Shown here in pieces: positions 26,869 to 34,653 of a stretch of DNA of 64,000 bases. Position 1 is the first letter of the stretch. Every line of letters starts with the position of its first letter. Under the pieces are notes generated by a model. That model saw only the letters and a program-made list of their open reading frames with translations, ran no database searches and was not told the DNA's origin. Source of the DNA: CAG-552 sp964516925 (GTDB taxonomy: Bacteria; Bacillota; Clostridia; Christensenellales; Pumilibacteraceae); contig CAZEXL010000006.1 in NCBI GenBank assembly GCA_964516925.1, positions 1-64,000 on the forward strand, given 5' to 3'. Position numbers and translations under genes: made by a program.

Positions 26869-26897
26869 ATTATACTATAAAATTAAAGCAAAGGCAA
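26869..26897 (-). promoter_or_regulatory. Promoter of the Spo0A-type gene
   Basis: Reading the minus strand, TTGCCT (26897-26892) and TATAAT (26874-26869) are 17 bases apart, followed by a leader of about 25 nt with the GGAGACTC ribosome site of the gene below. The 150 bases between this promoter and the next small gene (26898-27050) are very AT-rich and contain three TTTGAC/TTTGAA-like repeats but no gene. Confidence 0.6.
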
Positions 26898-27050
26898 GTG
26901 TTTTGTATGGTTTTTTTGAATAAAAATAAATAAATTTATATATCATAGGTTTGTAAAACAATTTTTGACTATTAAATTTAGCGTTTGAACTATATTTTGA
27001 CTTTTGCATATTGTAATTTAAATTAATTTCTGCGAATTTTTTTTAATACG

Positions 27051-27209
27051 TTAGACGTAGAAGTTTGAATTATTGTTCTTACTGTACGCTTCGGATCCCA
27101 GACGTTCACTGTCGGTGCTTCGATCTAACTTAATAGCTAAGCCGATTACTGCCGCTACCAAGAAGATCCCGACAATCAACGTGATTATCCATTTTACTTT
27201 ATTTTTCAT
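27051..27209 (-). CDS. Small single-span membrane protein
   Basis: 52 codons. It starts MKNKVKWIITLIVGIFLVAA with one hydrophobic helix (about residues 7-27), then a polar, serine/asparagine-rich tail. An AAAAGGA site lies about 8 bases upstream of the ATG. It is the third gene of a minus-strand cluster, 33 bases after the 107-residue gene. No family is recognised. The topology (basic N-terminus, one helix, hydrophilic tail) fits small sporulation or stress membrane peptides or toxins, but nothing in the sequence separates these. Confidence 0.6.
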   Translation of the reverse strand: MKNKVKWIITLIVGIFLVAAVIGLAIKLDRSTDSERLGSEAYSKNNNSNFYV

Positions 27210-27242
27210 ACTTGTTTTTCCTTTTCCCTTTTGCCATGGGAG

Positions 27243-27566
27243 CTAGCAATTTTTACTTTTGTTTTTTGTATCTTCGTAAATAGACTTTTCAACAAGATAG
27301 CATGTGGTTTTTCCTTTGTTGTGTTTATCATCCCAAAACGCTAAAATGCGGTTTTTGCATGTTTTAGGAATGTCTGTGCTATCCCGCACAAAAGTGCGAG
27401 GCTTGTCCCGAGCTTTATTTGCCGGTTTACATATGTACGGCACGTCTTTACTTACAGCGCCGTATACACCGTTACGAAGTTTGCCGTCTTTATATGCCGC
27501 ATCATTCGATACAGCATAAAGCCCGGCAAGATTTTTATCTTTTCTATTTCGTTTAACGTCTTTCAC
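27243..27566 (-). CDS. Small basic protein of unknown function (107 residues)
   Basis: Starts with GTG at 27566 behind a clear AAGGAG. Rich in Lys, Asn, Asp and Tyr, with three or four cysteines (ICKP, TCKN, TTCYL, KNC). No hydrophobic segment and no recognised domain. The start codon overlaps the stop of the preceding 49-codon ORF (GTGA), which strongly suggests translation coupling and that both frames are used. The C-terminal half (CKNRILAFWDD and CYLVEKSIYED) looks like a folded beta-rich unit. Function unknown. Confidence 0.5.
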   Translation of the reverse strand: MKDVKRNRKDKNLAGLYAVSNDAAYKDGKLRNGVYGAVSKDVPYICKPANKARDKPRTFVRDSTDIPKTCKNRILAFWDDKHNKGKTTCYLVEKSIYEDTKNKSKNC

Positions 27567-27712
27567 TTGACAATCTCCTTAAATAATGTTATTCTTTTGC
27601 TGCGCTGGTAGGTAAAAAACCTAAAGTTGCGGACGACGTCGTGCAACCGAGCAGAGTAGCAAAAACGCTGAAATTCTTCACCTTGAGTGATATGGGCTGT
27701 GAGGCTCTGCAT
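27563..27712 (-). CDS. 49-codon ORF at the head of the minus-strand cluster
   Basis: An ATG-initiated frame ending in TGA that overlaps the GTG start of the next gene by four bases. The peptide (starting MQSLTAHITQGEEFQRF, ending FKEIVK) is basic and aromatic, with no membrane segment. The ribosome binding site is weak (GGAACGG). I do not recognise the family with certainty. An alternative reading is that this is a structured RNA or repeat element whose minus strand happens to be open. A short GGGGA/TCCCC hairpin lies just upstream. Confidence 0.4.
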   Translation of the reverse strand: MQSLTAHITQGEEFQRFCYSARLHDVVRNFRFFTYQRSKRITLFKEIVK

Positions 27713-27812
27713 CTAACCGTTCCAAATAGGGGAGCAATTAAGTTCCCCAAAAAAACTACTTAACAATTTAGAAAGAAAATTAATAAAATTATCAAAAACG
27801 AGCCGTTTTTTA

Positions 27813-27841
27813 TTGACTGTTTTTTTAAAATTGTGTATACT
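27813..27841 (+). promoter_or_regulatory. Promoter of tRNA-Trp
   Basis: TTGACT (27813-27818) and TATACT (27836-27841), spacing 17, place the transcription start a few bases before the tRNA. Confidence 0.75.
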
Positions 27842-27852
27842 ACGTAAGGTGT

Positions 27853-27927
27853 AGGGGAGTGGCTCAACGGTAGAGTAGCGGTCTCCAAAACCGTAGGTTG
27901 CGTGTTCGAATCGCGTCTCCCCTGCCA
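27853..27927 (+). tRNA. tRNA-Trp (CCA anticodon)
   Basis: A 75-nt cloverleaf. The acceptor stem is AGGGGAG with CTCCCCT, the D arm GCTC/GAGT, the anticodon stem GCGGT/ACCGT with loop CTCCAAA (anticodon CCA at 27885-27887), and the T arm GCGTG-TTCGAAT-CGCGT. The discriminator is G and the 3' CCA is encoded. It stands alone with its own promoter; no other tRNA is in the window. Confidence 0.97.
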
Positions 27928-28049
27928 AAAAGGATGGATGTGCTAAGGTTGCATTATTCGTCCTTTTTCCTTTAAGTGGCTACATGGCGTTGACAACGAA
28001 ACATTATTTTGCTATTATACGGTTATATGTTCAGGACGGAAGAAAATTT

Positions 28050-28490
28050 ATGAAAGAAGTAATTATTTATACCGACGGTGCTTGTAGCGGGAATCCAGGC
28101 GCCGGTGGTTATTGTGCGATATTATCTTATAATGGGCAACAAAAAACAATTAGCGGTTTTGAACCCGAAACAACAAACAATAGAATGGAACTAATTGCTA
28201 TAATCAAAGGTTTGCAGGCATTAAAAGAAAAATGTTTTGTGCGTATTTTTAGTGATTCCAGCTATTGTATTAATGCATTCGAGCAAGGTTGGATATACGG
28301 ATGGATGAAAAACGATTGGAAAACGGCAGATAAAAAAGACGTAAAAAATATTGAATTGTGGCAAGAACTTATATCGCTTACTAGGTATCATAAGGTGAAA
28401 TTTAATAAAGTTAAGGGGCACGCGGACAATGAAATGAATAATTTGTGTGATAAGATTGCCAGAAAGGAAATAGAAATAAACAGAAAGTGA
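28050..28490 (+). CDS. rnhA: Ribonuclease HI
   Basis: 146 residues from the ATG at 28050, the normal length. An upstream ATG (27984) would add 22 residues that are not conserved, and a GGACGGAAG site supports the later start. Catalytic acidic residues lie in YTDGACSGNPG, NNRMELIAI, FSDSSYCI and GHADNEMNNLCD. It degrades RNA in RNA-DNA hybrids. A second RNase H (type II) is encoded at 38965. Confidence 0.94.
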   Translation: MKEVIIYTDGACSGNPGAGGYCAILSYNGQQKTISGFEPETTNNRMELIAIIKGLQALKEKCFVRIFSDSSYCINAFEQGWIYGWMKNDWKTADKKDVKNIELWQELISLTRYHKVKFNKVKGHADNEMNNLCDKIARKEIEINRK

Positions 28491-28527
28491 TAATATAAAT
28501 TTATTTTTCGCTACATAAAATAATATC

Positions 28528-29379
28528 ATGAATATAAAAAAGATTTTACTTTATAAGCTTATATTGTCATTGCTGTGTGTTGCTATGATAGTATTGTCTT
28601 GTGTGTTTTTACAAACTTTAAATCGTGCATTAAAGGTTGTTATTATCGTTTTTTTTACTTTAGGCGTTTTTATATTCTGTTTTATAAAAAACAAAACTAT
28701 ATTTCGCATAGCGACAGTTTTTGTCATTTTTTTTGCCGTTGTGATTGTTTTATACATTATTGTCGAGCAAACCGGGTTATTAAAATACTTTGAGGATTTT
28801 GATGCTATTCGTGATTTTATTTTGCAAACGAAACAATGGGGAGTAATAGTATTTTTGTTGCTTACTATTTTTCAAGTCGTATTTTTGCCAATCCCGGCTG
28901 CCGTAACAATTTTAATAGGCGTTGTGATTTACGGTCCGTTAGTTTCGTTTATTTTGTCACTTGTGGGGACGTATATTGGTTCGGTAATATGCTTCTGGCT
29001 AGGTGAAAATTTCGGAAGTAAGCTAGTAGCTTGGATGATCGGCAAAGAAAATTTTGAAAAATATGCAAAAATGCTTAATGAAAAGGGAAAATGGGTGTTT
29101 GTTCTTATGTTGGTCTTTCCGTTTTTCCCTGACGATACCTTATGTCTTGTTGCGGGAGCAACGACAATGACGTGGAAGTTTTTTTTAATTTCGATGATTT
29201 TAAGTCGTCCGATCGGAATAGCGTTTACTAGTTTTTTTGGGAGTGGAGAAATTATTCCGTATTCGGGCTGGGGAATCCCGGTTTGGATAGGCATTTTTGC
29301 TCTGTGTATCGTTTTGTTGTTGCTATCTTCAAAAATAAAAAACAAACTGCTTGGAGATAAAACGGATAAAAATAAATAA
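28528..29379 (+). CDS. TVP38/TMEM64 family membrane protein (VTT domain)
   Basis: 283 residues with about six membrane helices. The VTT core is visible as VVFLPIPAAVTILIGVVIYG, then GSVICFWLGENFGSK and FPFFPDDTLCLVAGATTM. The F-PDD and GR-like charged signature in re-entrant loops is typical of DedA/TVP38 proteins, proposed lipid scramblases or transporters. There is no clear ribosome binding site before the ATG. No partner genes nearby indicate a substrate. Confidence 0.88.
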   Translation: MNIKKILLYKLILSLLCVAMIVLSCVFLQTLNRALKVVIIVFFTLGVFIFCFIKNKTIFRIATVFVIFFAVVIVLYIIVEQTGLLKYFEDFDAIRDFILQTKQWGVIVFLLLTIFQVVFLPIPAAVTILIGVVIYGPLVSFILSLVGTYIGSVICFWLGENFGSKLVAWMIGKENFEKYAKMLNEKGKWVFVLMLVFPFFPDDTLCLVAGATTMTWKFFLISMILSRPIGIAFTSFFGSGEIIPYSGWGIPVWIGIFALCIVLLLLSSKIKNKLLGDKTDKNK

Positions 29380-29457
29380 TTTATCACTGATAAGTATTGT
29401 TTACTTATATCTGTAAAAAATTTTTTAACTATTTTTGTAAAATTATGCAAAAATGTG

Positions 29458-29486
29458 TTGACAATAACAAGTATATATTATACAAT
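29458..29486 (+). promoter_or_regulatory. Promoter of the pilin-like gene
   Basis: TTGACA (29458-29463), 17 bases, TACAAT (29481-29486). The leader is about 75 nt and ends in an AAGGAGAGC site before the ATG at 29568. Confidence 0.7.
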
Positions 29487-29567
29487 AGAGCTATATTTTC
29501 AACGCTGATAGGCATTTGTTTTGTTAGCGTTAGAATAAAAAATTTATCTAAGGAGAGCTTGAAGCTT

Positions 29568-30020
29568 ATGAAGAAAAGTAAACAGAAAGGGTTTACGTTA
29601 GTTGAACTCGTTATTGTTATCGCAGTTATCGCAATTTTATCTGCAGTACTCATTCCTACACTTTCAAATGTTGTGGAAGATGCACATAAAAGCGCGGCGG
29701 AGCAGGAAGCGGTTAATTTGCGTACTCAAATTTTAGTTTCTACCGGAGAGAGTTTTGATGCTTATTGCCAACAGTCGGTAGCTAAAGAAAACTATATTAG
29801 TACTGTAGTTTCGTCAAATGTTTTAACTATTTGTGAATATAAAATCGAGTTAAAAACAGTTGCCGAAGGCGCTCAAAATTTTTCGATAGGAAAGGATGCC
29901 GGTGATGTTTGGACTATCGCATATATTACCGATACGAATTATTTGGTAACTATAACAGATAGTTCCGTATCTGCGATAAAAGACGGAAGCTTGCCGAGTT
30001 TAACTATAAGCTCGACGTAA
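29568..30020 (+). CDS. Type IV pilin-like (pseudopilin) protein
   Basis: 150 residues from the ATG at 29568, chosen because of AAGGAGAGC 10 bases upstream; the upstream extension is leader. The prepilin signal KGFTLVELVIVIAVIAILSA gives cleavage after Gly-8 and a methylated Phe with Glu at +5. A short globular domain follows, with two cysteines (positions about 65 and 87) that could form a disulfide. It is monocistronic (own promoter and terminator), and no prepilin peptidase, ATPase or platform gene is in the window. Family knowledge would allow a role in competence, adhesion or secretion. Confidence 0.88.
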   Translation: MKKSKQKGFTLVELVIVIAVIAILSAVLIPTLSNVVEDAHKSAAEQEAVNLRTQILVSTGESFDAYCQQSVAKENYISTVVSSNVLTICEYKIELKTVAEGAQNFSIGKDAGDVWTIAYITDTNYLVTITDSSVSAIKDGSLPSLTISST

Positions 30021-30037
30021 GAAGTTTGCTTTTAACA

Positions 30038-30072
30038 AATAACCGCAGGTCGATACTTGCGGTTATTTTATT
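30038..30072 (+). terminator. Intrinsic terminator after the pilin-like gene
   Basis: AATAACCGCA (30038-30047) and TGCGGTTATT (30058-30067) form a perfect 10-bp stem with a 10-base loop, followed by TTATTTTG. Confidence 0.85.
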
Positions 30073-30103
30073 TTGTCAAAAAGAACGAATTGTAATTTTA
30101 CTC

Positions 30104-30132
30104 TTGACTTATGTTGCGGCATTTGTTATAAT
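30104..30132 (+). promoter_or_regulatory. Sigma-A promoter of lon
   Basis: TTGACT (30104-30109), 17 bases, TATAAT (30127-30132). A perfect 12-bp palindrome CGCAAATTTGCG lies at 30141-30152, at the expected start of the transcript, and could be an operator. No CIRCE or CtsR box is seen. Confidence 0.75.
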
Positions 30133-30210
30133 CAATGTACCGCAAATTTGCGAACAAAGTATATCGGTTAAAAAATATTATAAATTAACTTATAAACTAA
30201 AAAGGACATT

Positions 30211-32550
30211 ATGCAAGAATCGCTTTATACGCCAAAAAATGAATTTAATATTCCGGAATCTAAAATTTACAAGATGATAGCTACTCGCGGAGTAGTTGTT
30301 TTTCCGGGGCAAACAATTAATTTCGATATAGCGAGAGATAAATCTTTGGCTGCTCTGCAAAAAGCCGCAGAAGAAAAAGAGGATGTTTTTGTGGTTGCTC
30401 AAAAACGAGCTAACATCGCAAATCCTGCGCCCAAAGATATATACAGAGTAGGGACTGTGTGTAAAATTAAACAGGTACTTAAATTGCCTAATAATACCGT
30501 AAGGGTATTAATTACCGGGCTTGCTCGCATGCAAATAGACAATTACGTGCAAATTTCGCCGTTTTTTGAGGCGCAACTTTTGCCGTATGGCGAACTTATC
30601 GAAGATCCGTTGACTCTTGAGGCGGCAAAGCGTAATGCTCAAGAAAACTTTGAGTTGTATAAAAAATTGGATAATAAGATACCTACGGAAATATCTTCGT
30701 CGTTAACGGCGTTTGAATGCGATAAATTTATTAATGCTATTGCAACGTTTGTGTATAACACTGATTTACACAAGCAAGAGCTTTTGCAAGAAAAAACTAT
30801 TGCCGATCAATTGATCAATATTTCTAAATTCTTTCAAAAAGAAATCGAAATTATGGTTGTTGAAAAGAGAATTGCTGCCGACGTAAGAGCAAGCGTGTCT
30901 AAGGGGCAACGTGAGTTTTACCTTAGAGAACAAATTAAGGCGATTAAAAAAGAGCTTGGCGACGAGGAAGAAGAGGTTTATCTTAAAGAAGCAACGGATA
31001 AGAATTTACCGCCGCAGGTGATGGAAAAGGTTAAGCAAGAAGTTTCCAAACTTGAAAAGATGGCTCCAACGTCGCCCGATGCTGCAGTTTTACGAACGTA
31101 TATAGAGTGGCTTTTGGCTGTTCCTTGGACGGAAGCTACGGACGAAACTTTTGATTTAAAAAGAGCGCGTGAAATTTTAGACGAAGACCATTATGGTCTT
31201 GAAAAAGTTAAGGATAGAATCATAGAGTTTTTGGCCGTTCATAAGCTTACTAACAATTTAAAAGGACCGATTTTATGTTTCGTTGGACCTCCGGGTGTTG
31301 GTAAAACTTCGATCGTGTCTTCGATAGCGAGAGCGGCCGGAAAAAAGTTTGTTTCAGTATCGCTAGGCGGTGTTAAGGATGAAGCCGAAATACGAGGACA
31401 TCGAAGAACTTATATCGGTGCATTGCCCGGTCGAGTAATTTCTTCTATGAAAAACGCGGGAGTAGTAAATCCTGTTTTCTTGTTTGACGAAGTTGATAAG
31501 ATGTCTAGCGATTTTAGAGGCGATCCTGCGTCAGCTATGCTTGAAGTTTTGGATCCGAATCAAAACAATCATTTTTCGGATCATTATCTTGAATTGCCTT
31601 ACGATTTAAGTAAAGTTATGTTTGTAATGACGGCAAATACGATGGATACAATTCCGTTACCGCTATTAGACCGAATGGAAATTATAGAACTTTCGGGATA
31701 TTCTTATTCTGAAAAATTGCAAATTGCAAAAAGGTATCTTATTAAGAAACAAATCGAAGCTTGCGGATTGCAATCTGCCAACATTGAGTTTACGGACGAT
31801 GCGATCGTTGCGATTATATCCGAATACACTCGTGAAAGCGGAGTTCGCCAATTAGAAAGAGAAATTGCGGCTATAATAAGAAAGCTTGCGGTTGAAATTG
31901 TAAGCAATAACAGTTGTGAATTAAATATTGTTATAGACGCAAAAGACATACAATCGTATCTTGGACCTAAAAAATATAAAAACGATGAAAAATCGAACGA
32001 CGGTGAGATCGGCAATGCAACGGGACTTGCATGGACTAGTGTAGGCGGCGCAACGCTTTCTATCGAGGTCGTCGTTATTCCGGGAGGTAAGGGCGAGTTG
32101 ACGCTTACCGGTAGTTTGGGTGACGTAATGAAAGAATCGTGCATAACAGCGTTGTCTATGCTAAAATCAAAAGCGGCTAAATACGGACTGAATTCAGATA
32201 AATTTAAGAAGAACGATTTTCATATTCATTTCCCGGAAGGGGCGACTCCTAAAGACGGACCTAGCGCAGGCATAACGATCGCTACGGCGTTGTTATCCGC
32301 GCTTACCGAAAGAAAAGTAAAAGGGGACGTTGCTATGACGGGAGAGGTAACTTTAAGAGGAAAAGTGCTTCCGATAGGCGGATTAAAAGAAAAATCGCTA
32401 GCCGCTTTAAGACACGGCGTAAAGACGCTGATCATTCCGTATGGCAACGAAACTAATCTTGACGATATTCCTAGCGAAGTAAAGGATGCAATAAAAATTA
32501 CAACCGTCAAAACAATCGACGAAGTTTTTGATATTGCTTTGGAAAAATAA
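30211..32550 (+). CDS. lon: ATP-dependent Lon protease
   Basis: 779 residues. N-terminal substrate domain (about 20-210, starting ATRGVVVFPGQTINF), coiled-coil linker, AAA+ module with Walker A GPPGVGKTS (about 358) and Walker B PVFLFDEVDKMSSD, and a serine-lysine protease domain with the catalytic serine in DGPSAG (S685) and lysine in GLKEKSLAALRHG. It degrades misfolded and regulatory proteins in the cytoplasm. It is followed with a 1-base overlap by engB, as in Bacillus (lonA-ysxC). Confidence 0.97.
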   Translation: MQESLYTPKNEFNIPESKIYKMIATRGVVVFPGQTINFDIARDKSLAALQKAAEEKEDVFVVAQKRANIANPAPKDIYRVGTVCKIKQVLKLPNNTVRVLITGLARMQIDNYVQISPFFEAQLLPYGELIEDPLTLEAAKRNAQENFELYKKLDNKIPTEISSSLTAFECDKFINAIATFVYNTDLHKQELLQEKTIADQLINISKFFQKEIEIMVVEKRIAADVRASVSKGQREFYLREQIKAIKKELGDEEEEVYLKEATDKNLPPQVMEKVKQEVSKLEKMAPTSPDAAVLRTYIEWLLAVPWTEATDETFDLKRAREILDEDHYGLEKVKDRIIEFLAVHKLTNNLKGPILCFVGPPGVGKTSIVSSIARAAGKKFVSVSLGGVKDEAEIRGHRRTYIGALPGRVISSMKNAGVVNPVFLFDEVDKMSSDFRGDPASAMLEVLDPNQNNHFSDHYLELPYDLSKVMFVMTANTMDTIPLPLLDRMEIIELSGYSYSEKLQIAKRYLIKKQIEACGLQSANIEFTDDAIVAIISEYTRESGVRQLEREIAAIIRKLAVEIVSNNSCELNIVIDAKDIQSYLGPKKYKNDEKSNDGEIGNATGLAWTSVGGATLSIEVVVIPGGKGELTLTGSLGDVMKESCITALSMLKSKAAKYGLNSDKFKKNDFHIHFPEGATPKDGPSAGITIATALLSALTERKVKGDVAMTGEVTLRGKVLPIGGLKEKSLAALRHGVKTLIIPYGNETNLDDIPSEVKDAIKITTVKTIDEVFDIALEK

Positions 32551-33134
32551 TGGAAATTAAAAAAGCAGAATTTGTAAAGAGCTATGCGTTCGGATATAAC
32601 GGCAGTGACGGAAAAGAGATTTGCATTGTCGGGCGTTCTAATGTGGGCAAATCGTCGTTTATAAATGCTTTATGCAACAACAAAAAATTGGCTAAAGCGT
32701 CGTCAACTCCCGGTAGGACGAGATTAATTAACGTTTTTAGTATAAACGGCGGTGAGTTTAATTTGGTTGATTTACCCGGATACGGATATGCGCAAGCAAG
32801 CAAAACGGATAAAGAGTCTTGGGATGAATTGATGGGACACTATTTTGAGAATGCAAAATCTTTAGTGCAAGTAATTGTCCTTACGGACATTCGAAACACG
32901 TCGACAAAAGACGTAGAGATGTTGAATTATTTGTATTACTATCAAATTCCGTTTACTGTGGTGGCGACAAAGTGCGATAAAGTAACCAAATCTGCTTTGT
33001 TTGGTGAAATCGGAAAATTATCGACGCATTTGGGACTTGGAAGAGACAATATTATTCCGTTTTCTGCCGTAACGAAATTTGGAATAGACAAAGTTCTTAA
33101 CAGAATCGAACAGATATTGTCGCACGAGAATTAA
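32550..33134 (+). CDS. engB: Ribosome biogenesis GTPase EngB (YsxC/YihA)
   Basis: 194 residues. A single GTPase domain: G1 GRSNVGKSS, G3 DLPGYG, G4 TKCDK and G5 SAVTK. Needed for assembly of the large ribosomal subunit in Bacillus and Escherichia coli. Translationally coupled to lon (TAATG overlap). A hairpin terminator follows 28 bases after the stop. Confidence 0.96.
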   Translation: MEIKKAEFVKSYAFGYNGSDGKEICIVGRSNVGKSSFINALCNNKKLAKASSTPGRTRLINVFSINGGEFNLVDLPGYGYAQASKTDKESWDELMGHYFENAKSLVQVIVLTDIRNTSTKDVEMLNYLYYYQIPFTVVATKCDKVTKSALFGEIGKLSTHLGLGRDNIIPFSAVTKFGIDKVLNRIEQILSHEN

Positions 33135-33161
33135 TGGAAACAATAAAATTGTAACACTAAC

Positions 33162-33201
33162 AAACCTCCTTCCATATACTGACAACGTAAGGAGGTTTTT
33201 T
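33162..33201 (+). terminator. Terminator hairpin that contains the next gene's ribosome binding site
   Basis: AAACCTCCTT (33162-33171) and AAGGAGGTTT (33189-33198) form a 10-bp stem, with a run of six T at 33196-33201. It fits an intrinsic terminator for lon-engB. The 3' arm is also the AAGGAGG ribosome binding site, 8 bases before the ATG at 33204, so any read-through transcript would have that site sequestered. Confidence 0.7.
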
Positions 33202-33203
33202 AT

Positions 33204-33800
33204 ATGCCACAAAAAGCTGGAATAATACGAGGCAATGCATTGTGCGGTCTTAACGAACGTATATGCATTAATGCTCGTAAAGTTTATGACGGTTGTATTA
33301 CAAGATATTCGGACAGAAGTTTTACGCTGTCGTTTTCAACTGAACTTTCGGGAACAAGCCCATATACTTATGTGGAAGCCAGAAGTTCCGGAACGTCAAC
33401 GGTAGAAAATTTGGTGATAACACCAACGACATGCAACAAAAGTAGGGTTCAAATGAACGTTGTTACTCCCGTTACCGTAACGTATACCGATGCTAACAAC
33501 GAAACGTACACGGCAACGTCTTCTATTACGATTGCTCGCGATATCGTTTTAAAGTTGCCTGAAGACTCGCTAACTTCGTATACGATAGAAGTCGCTACGA
33601 ATCTTGCGAGCACTATAGGATCGTTTACCGATGATGCCGCTACGATAACCGCATGTGTGGTTCAGATAACCAGAGTGCTTGTAAATGTTGACGTTTTAAT
33701 CCCGTCATACGGATATTGTGAGTATCCTACGTGTCAAGAATACTCTGATGAAGTATGCAGGGAATTGTTTAATTTGCCGATTTTTCCGACTAACACCTAA
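33204..33800 (+). CDS. Cysteine-containing protein, possibly spore surface
   Basis: 198 residues, no signal peptide or membrane helix. The N-terminus has a CGLNERICINARKVYDGCI segment that I associate, by memory of clostridial proteins only, with DUF3794-like spore-coat proteins. Then comes a Thr/Ser/Val-rich beta stretch (about 45-150) and a C-terminal part with VQITRVLVNVDVLIPSYGYC and closely spaced cysteines. A structural, cross-linked role in the spore coat or exosporium is plausible but not shown. It is bounded by the hairpin upstream and by a terminator/promoter pair downstream, so it is a one-gene unit. Confidence 0.55.
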   Translation: MPQKAGIIRGNALCGLNERICINARKVYDGCITRYSDRSFTLSFSTELSGTSPYTYVEARSSGTSTVENLVITPTTCNKSRVQMNVVTPVTVTYTDANNETYTATSSITIARDIVLKLPEDSLTSYTIEVATNLASTIGSFTDDAATITACVVQITRVLVNVDVLIPSYGYCEYPTCQEYSDEVCRELFNLPIFPTNT

Positions 33801-33806
33801 TTTTTA

Positions 33807-33835
33807 TTGCGTAAAAGGTCAAAACATGATATAAT
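33807..33835 (+). promoter_or_regulatory. Promoter of the phosphoesterase gene
   Basis: TTGCGT (33807-33812), 17 bases, TATAAT (33830-33835). Its spacer is the 5' arm of the terminator hairpin at 33813-33862, and the -10 lies in the hairpin loop. Confidence 0.6.
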
Positions 33836-33865
33836 AACCTAGACGTTGTGTTTTGACCTTTTTAG
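33813..33865 (+). terminator. Intrinsic terminator after the 198-residue gene
   Basis: AAAAGGTCAAAACA (33813-33826) pairs perfectly with TGTTTTGACCTTTT (33849-33862). The loop of 22 bases is long for a terminator, and the T-run is short. Confidence 0.6.
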
Positions 33866-33883
33866 GCAACAAAAGGAAGGTTT

Positions 33884-34582
33884 ATGCAAATATATTCTTT
33901 AAGCGACTTTCATTTATCTACAAATTGTCCCAAGCCGATGAATATTTTCGGTAAAGTTTGGGACAATTATATTGAAGATATAAAAACGAATTGTAGCGTT
34001 ATTAACGATGAAGATATCTTGCTTATTGCCGGCGATTTAAGCTGGGCTATGACGCTCGAGCAAGCACAACCGGATCTTGAAATTATAGGATCCTTGAAAG
34101 GACGCAAAATAATAACAAGAGGTAATCATGATTATTGGTGGAAATCGATATCTGCCGTGAGAAAAGTTTTACCCGACGGAGTTTATGCATTGCAAAATGA
34201 TTGCATAAAATTCGGAAATGTGATTTTTACAGGCAGTCGAGGGTGGACGACGCCGGAACTAGGCAATGAATTGCCTGCAGACGAAGAAAAAATATATAAT
34301 CGTGAAATACAAAGATTCAAACTCGGTTTAGAATCGGCGATAAAGCTGAAAGAAGAAGGCGATAAGATTATAGTTATGTCGCACTATCCGCCATTTAACA
34401 GCTCATTCAAACCGACGCCGTTTACCGATATGTTTAGCAGTTATGGCGTGAGCGCGGTTGTTTACGGACATTTACACGGAGCAAACGTTAAAGTTTGCAA
34501 AAGAAATTGTATCGATGGAGTTTGTTATTATTTAACTTCGTGCGATCTGTTGGCAAATAAGCCCGTCAAAATTGAAATTTAA
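33884..34582 (+). CDS. Calcineurin-like metallophosphoesterase
   Basis: 232 residues. Metal-binding motifs in family order: SDFHLS (D-x-H), LIAGDLSW (GD), RGNHDYWW (GNHD), MSHYPP and YGHLHG. The fold is a binuclear metallophosphoesterase related to Bacillus YpbG-like proteins; the substrate cannot be told. An AAAGGAAGG site precedes the ATG. It is a single-gene unit between two terminators. Confidence 0.88.
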   Translation: MQIYSLSDFHLSTNCPKPMNIFGKVWDNYIEDIKTNCSVINDEDILLIAGDLSWAMTLEQAQPDLEIIGSLKGRKIITRGNHDYWWKSISAVRKVLPDGVYALQNDCIKFGNVIFTGSRGWTTPELGNELPADEEKIYNREIQRFKLGLESAIKLKEEGDKIIVMSHYPPFNSSFKPTPFTDMFSSYGVSAVVYGHLHGANVKVCKRNCIDGVCYYLTSCDLLANKPVKIEI

Positions 34583-34615
34583 AGCTACGAACAAACAATT
34601 CGTGGCTTTTTTAAT
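34581..34615 (+). terminator. Intrinsic terminator after the phosphoesterase
   Basis: AAAGCTACGAA (34581 on) pairs with TTCGTGGCTTT (one G-U pair) around a 7-base loop, followed by T residues. The stem begins in the stop codon of the gene. Confidence 0.8.
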
Positions 34616-34653
34616 TATGTAATGAAAAAAGTTATTTCATGCATTAAAATTGC

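Noticed and set aside
27713..27928. 71-codon minus-strand frame over the tRNA gene
   Set aside because: It is the reverse complement of tRNA-Trp and its promoter; the apparent protein is an artefact.
29397..29567. N-terminal extension of the pilin-like frame
   Set aside because: The promoter and AAGGAGAGC site lie inside this stretch, and the prepilin signal must be near the N-terminus.
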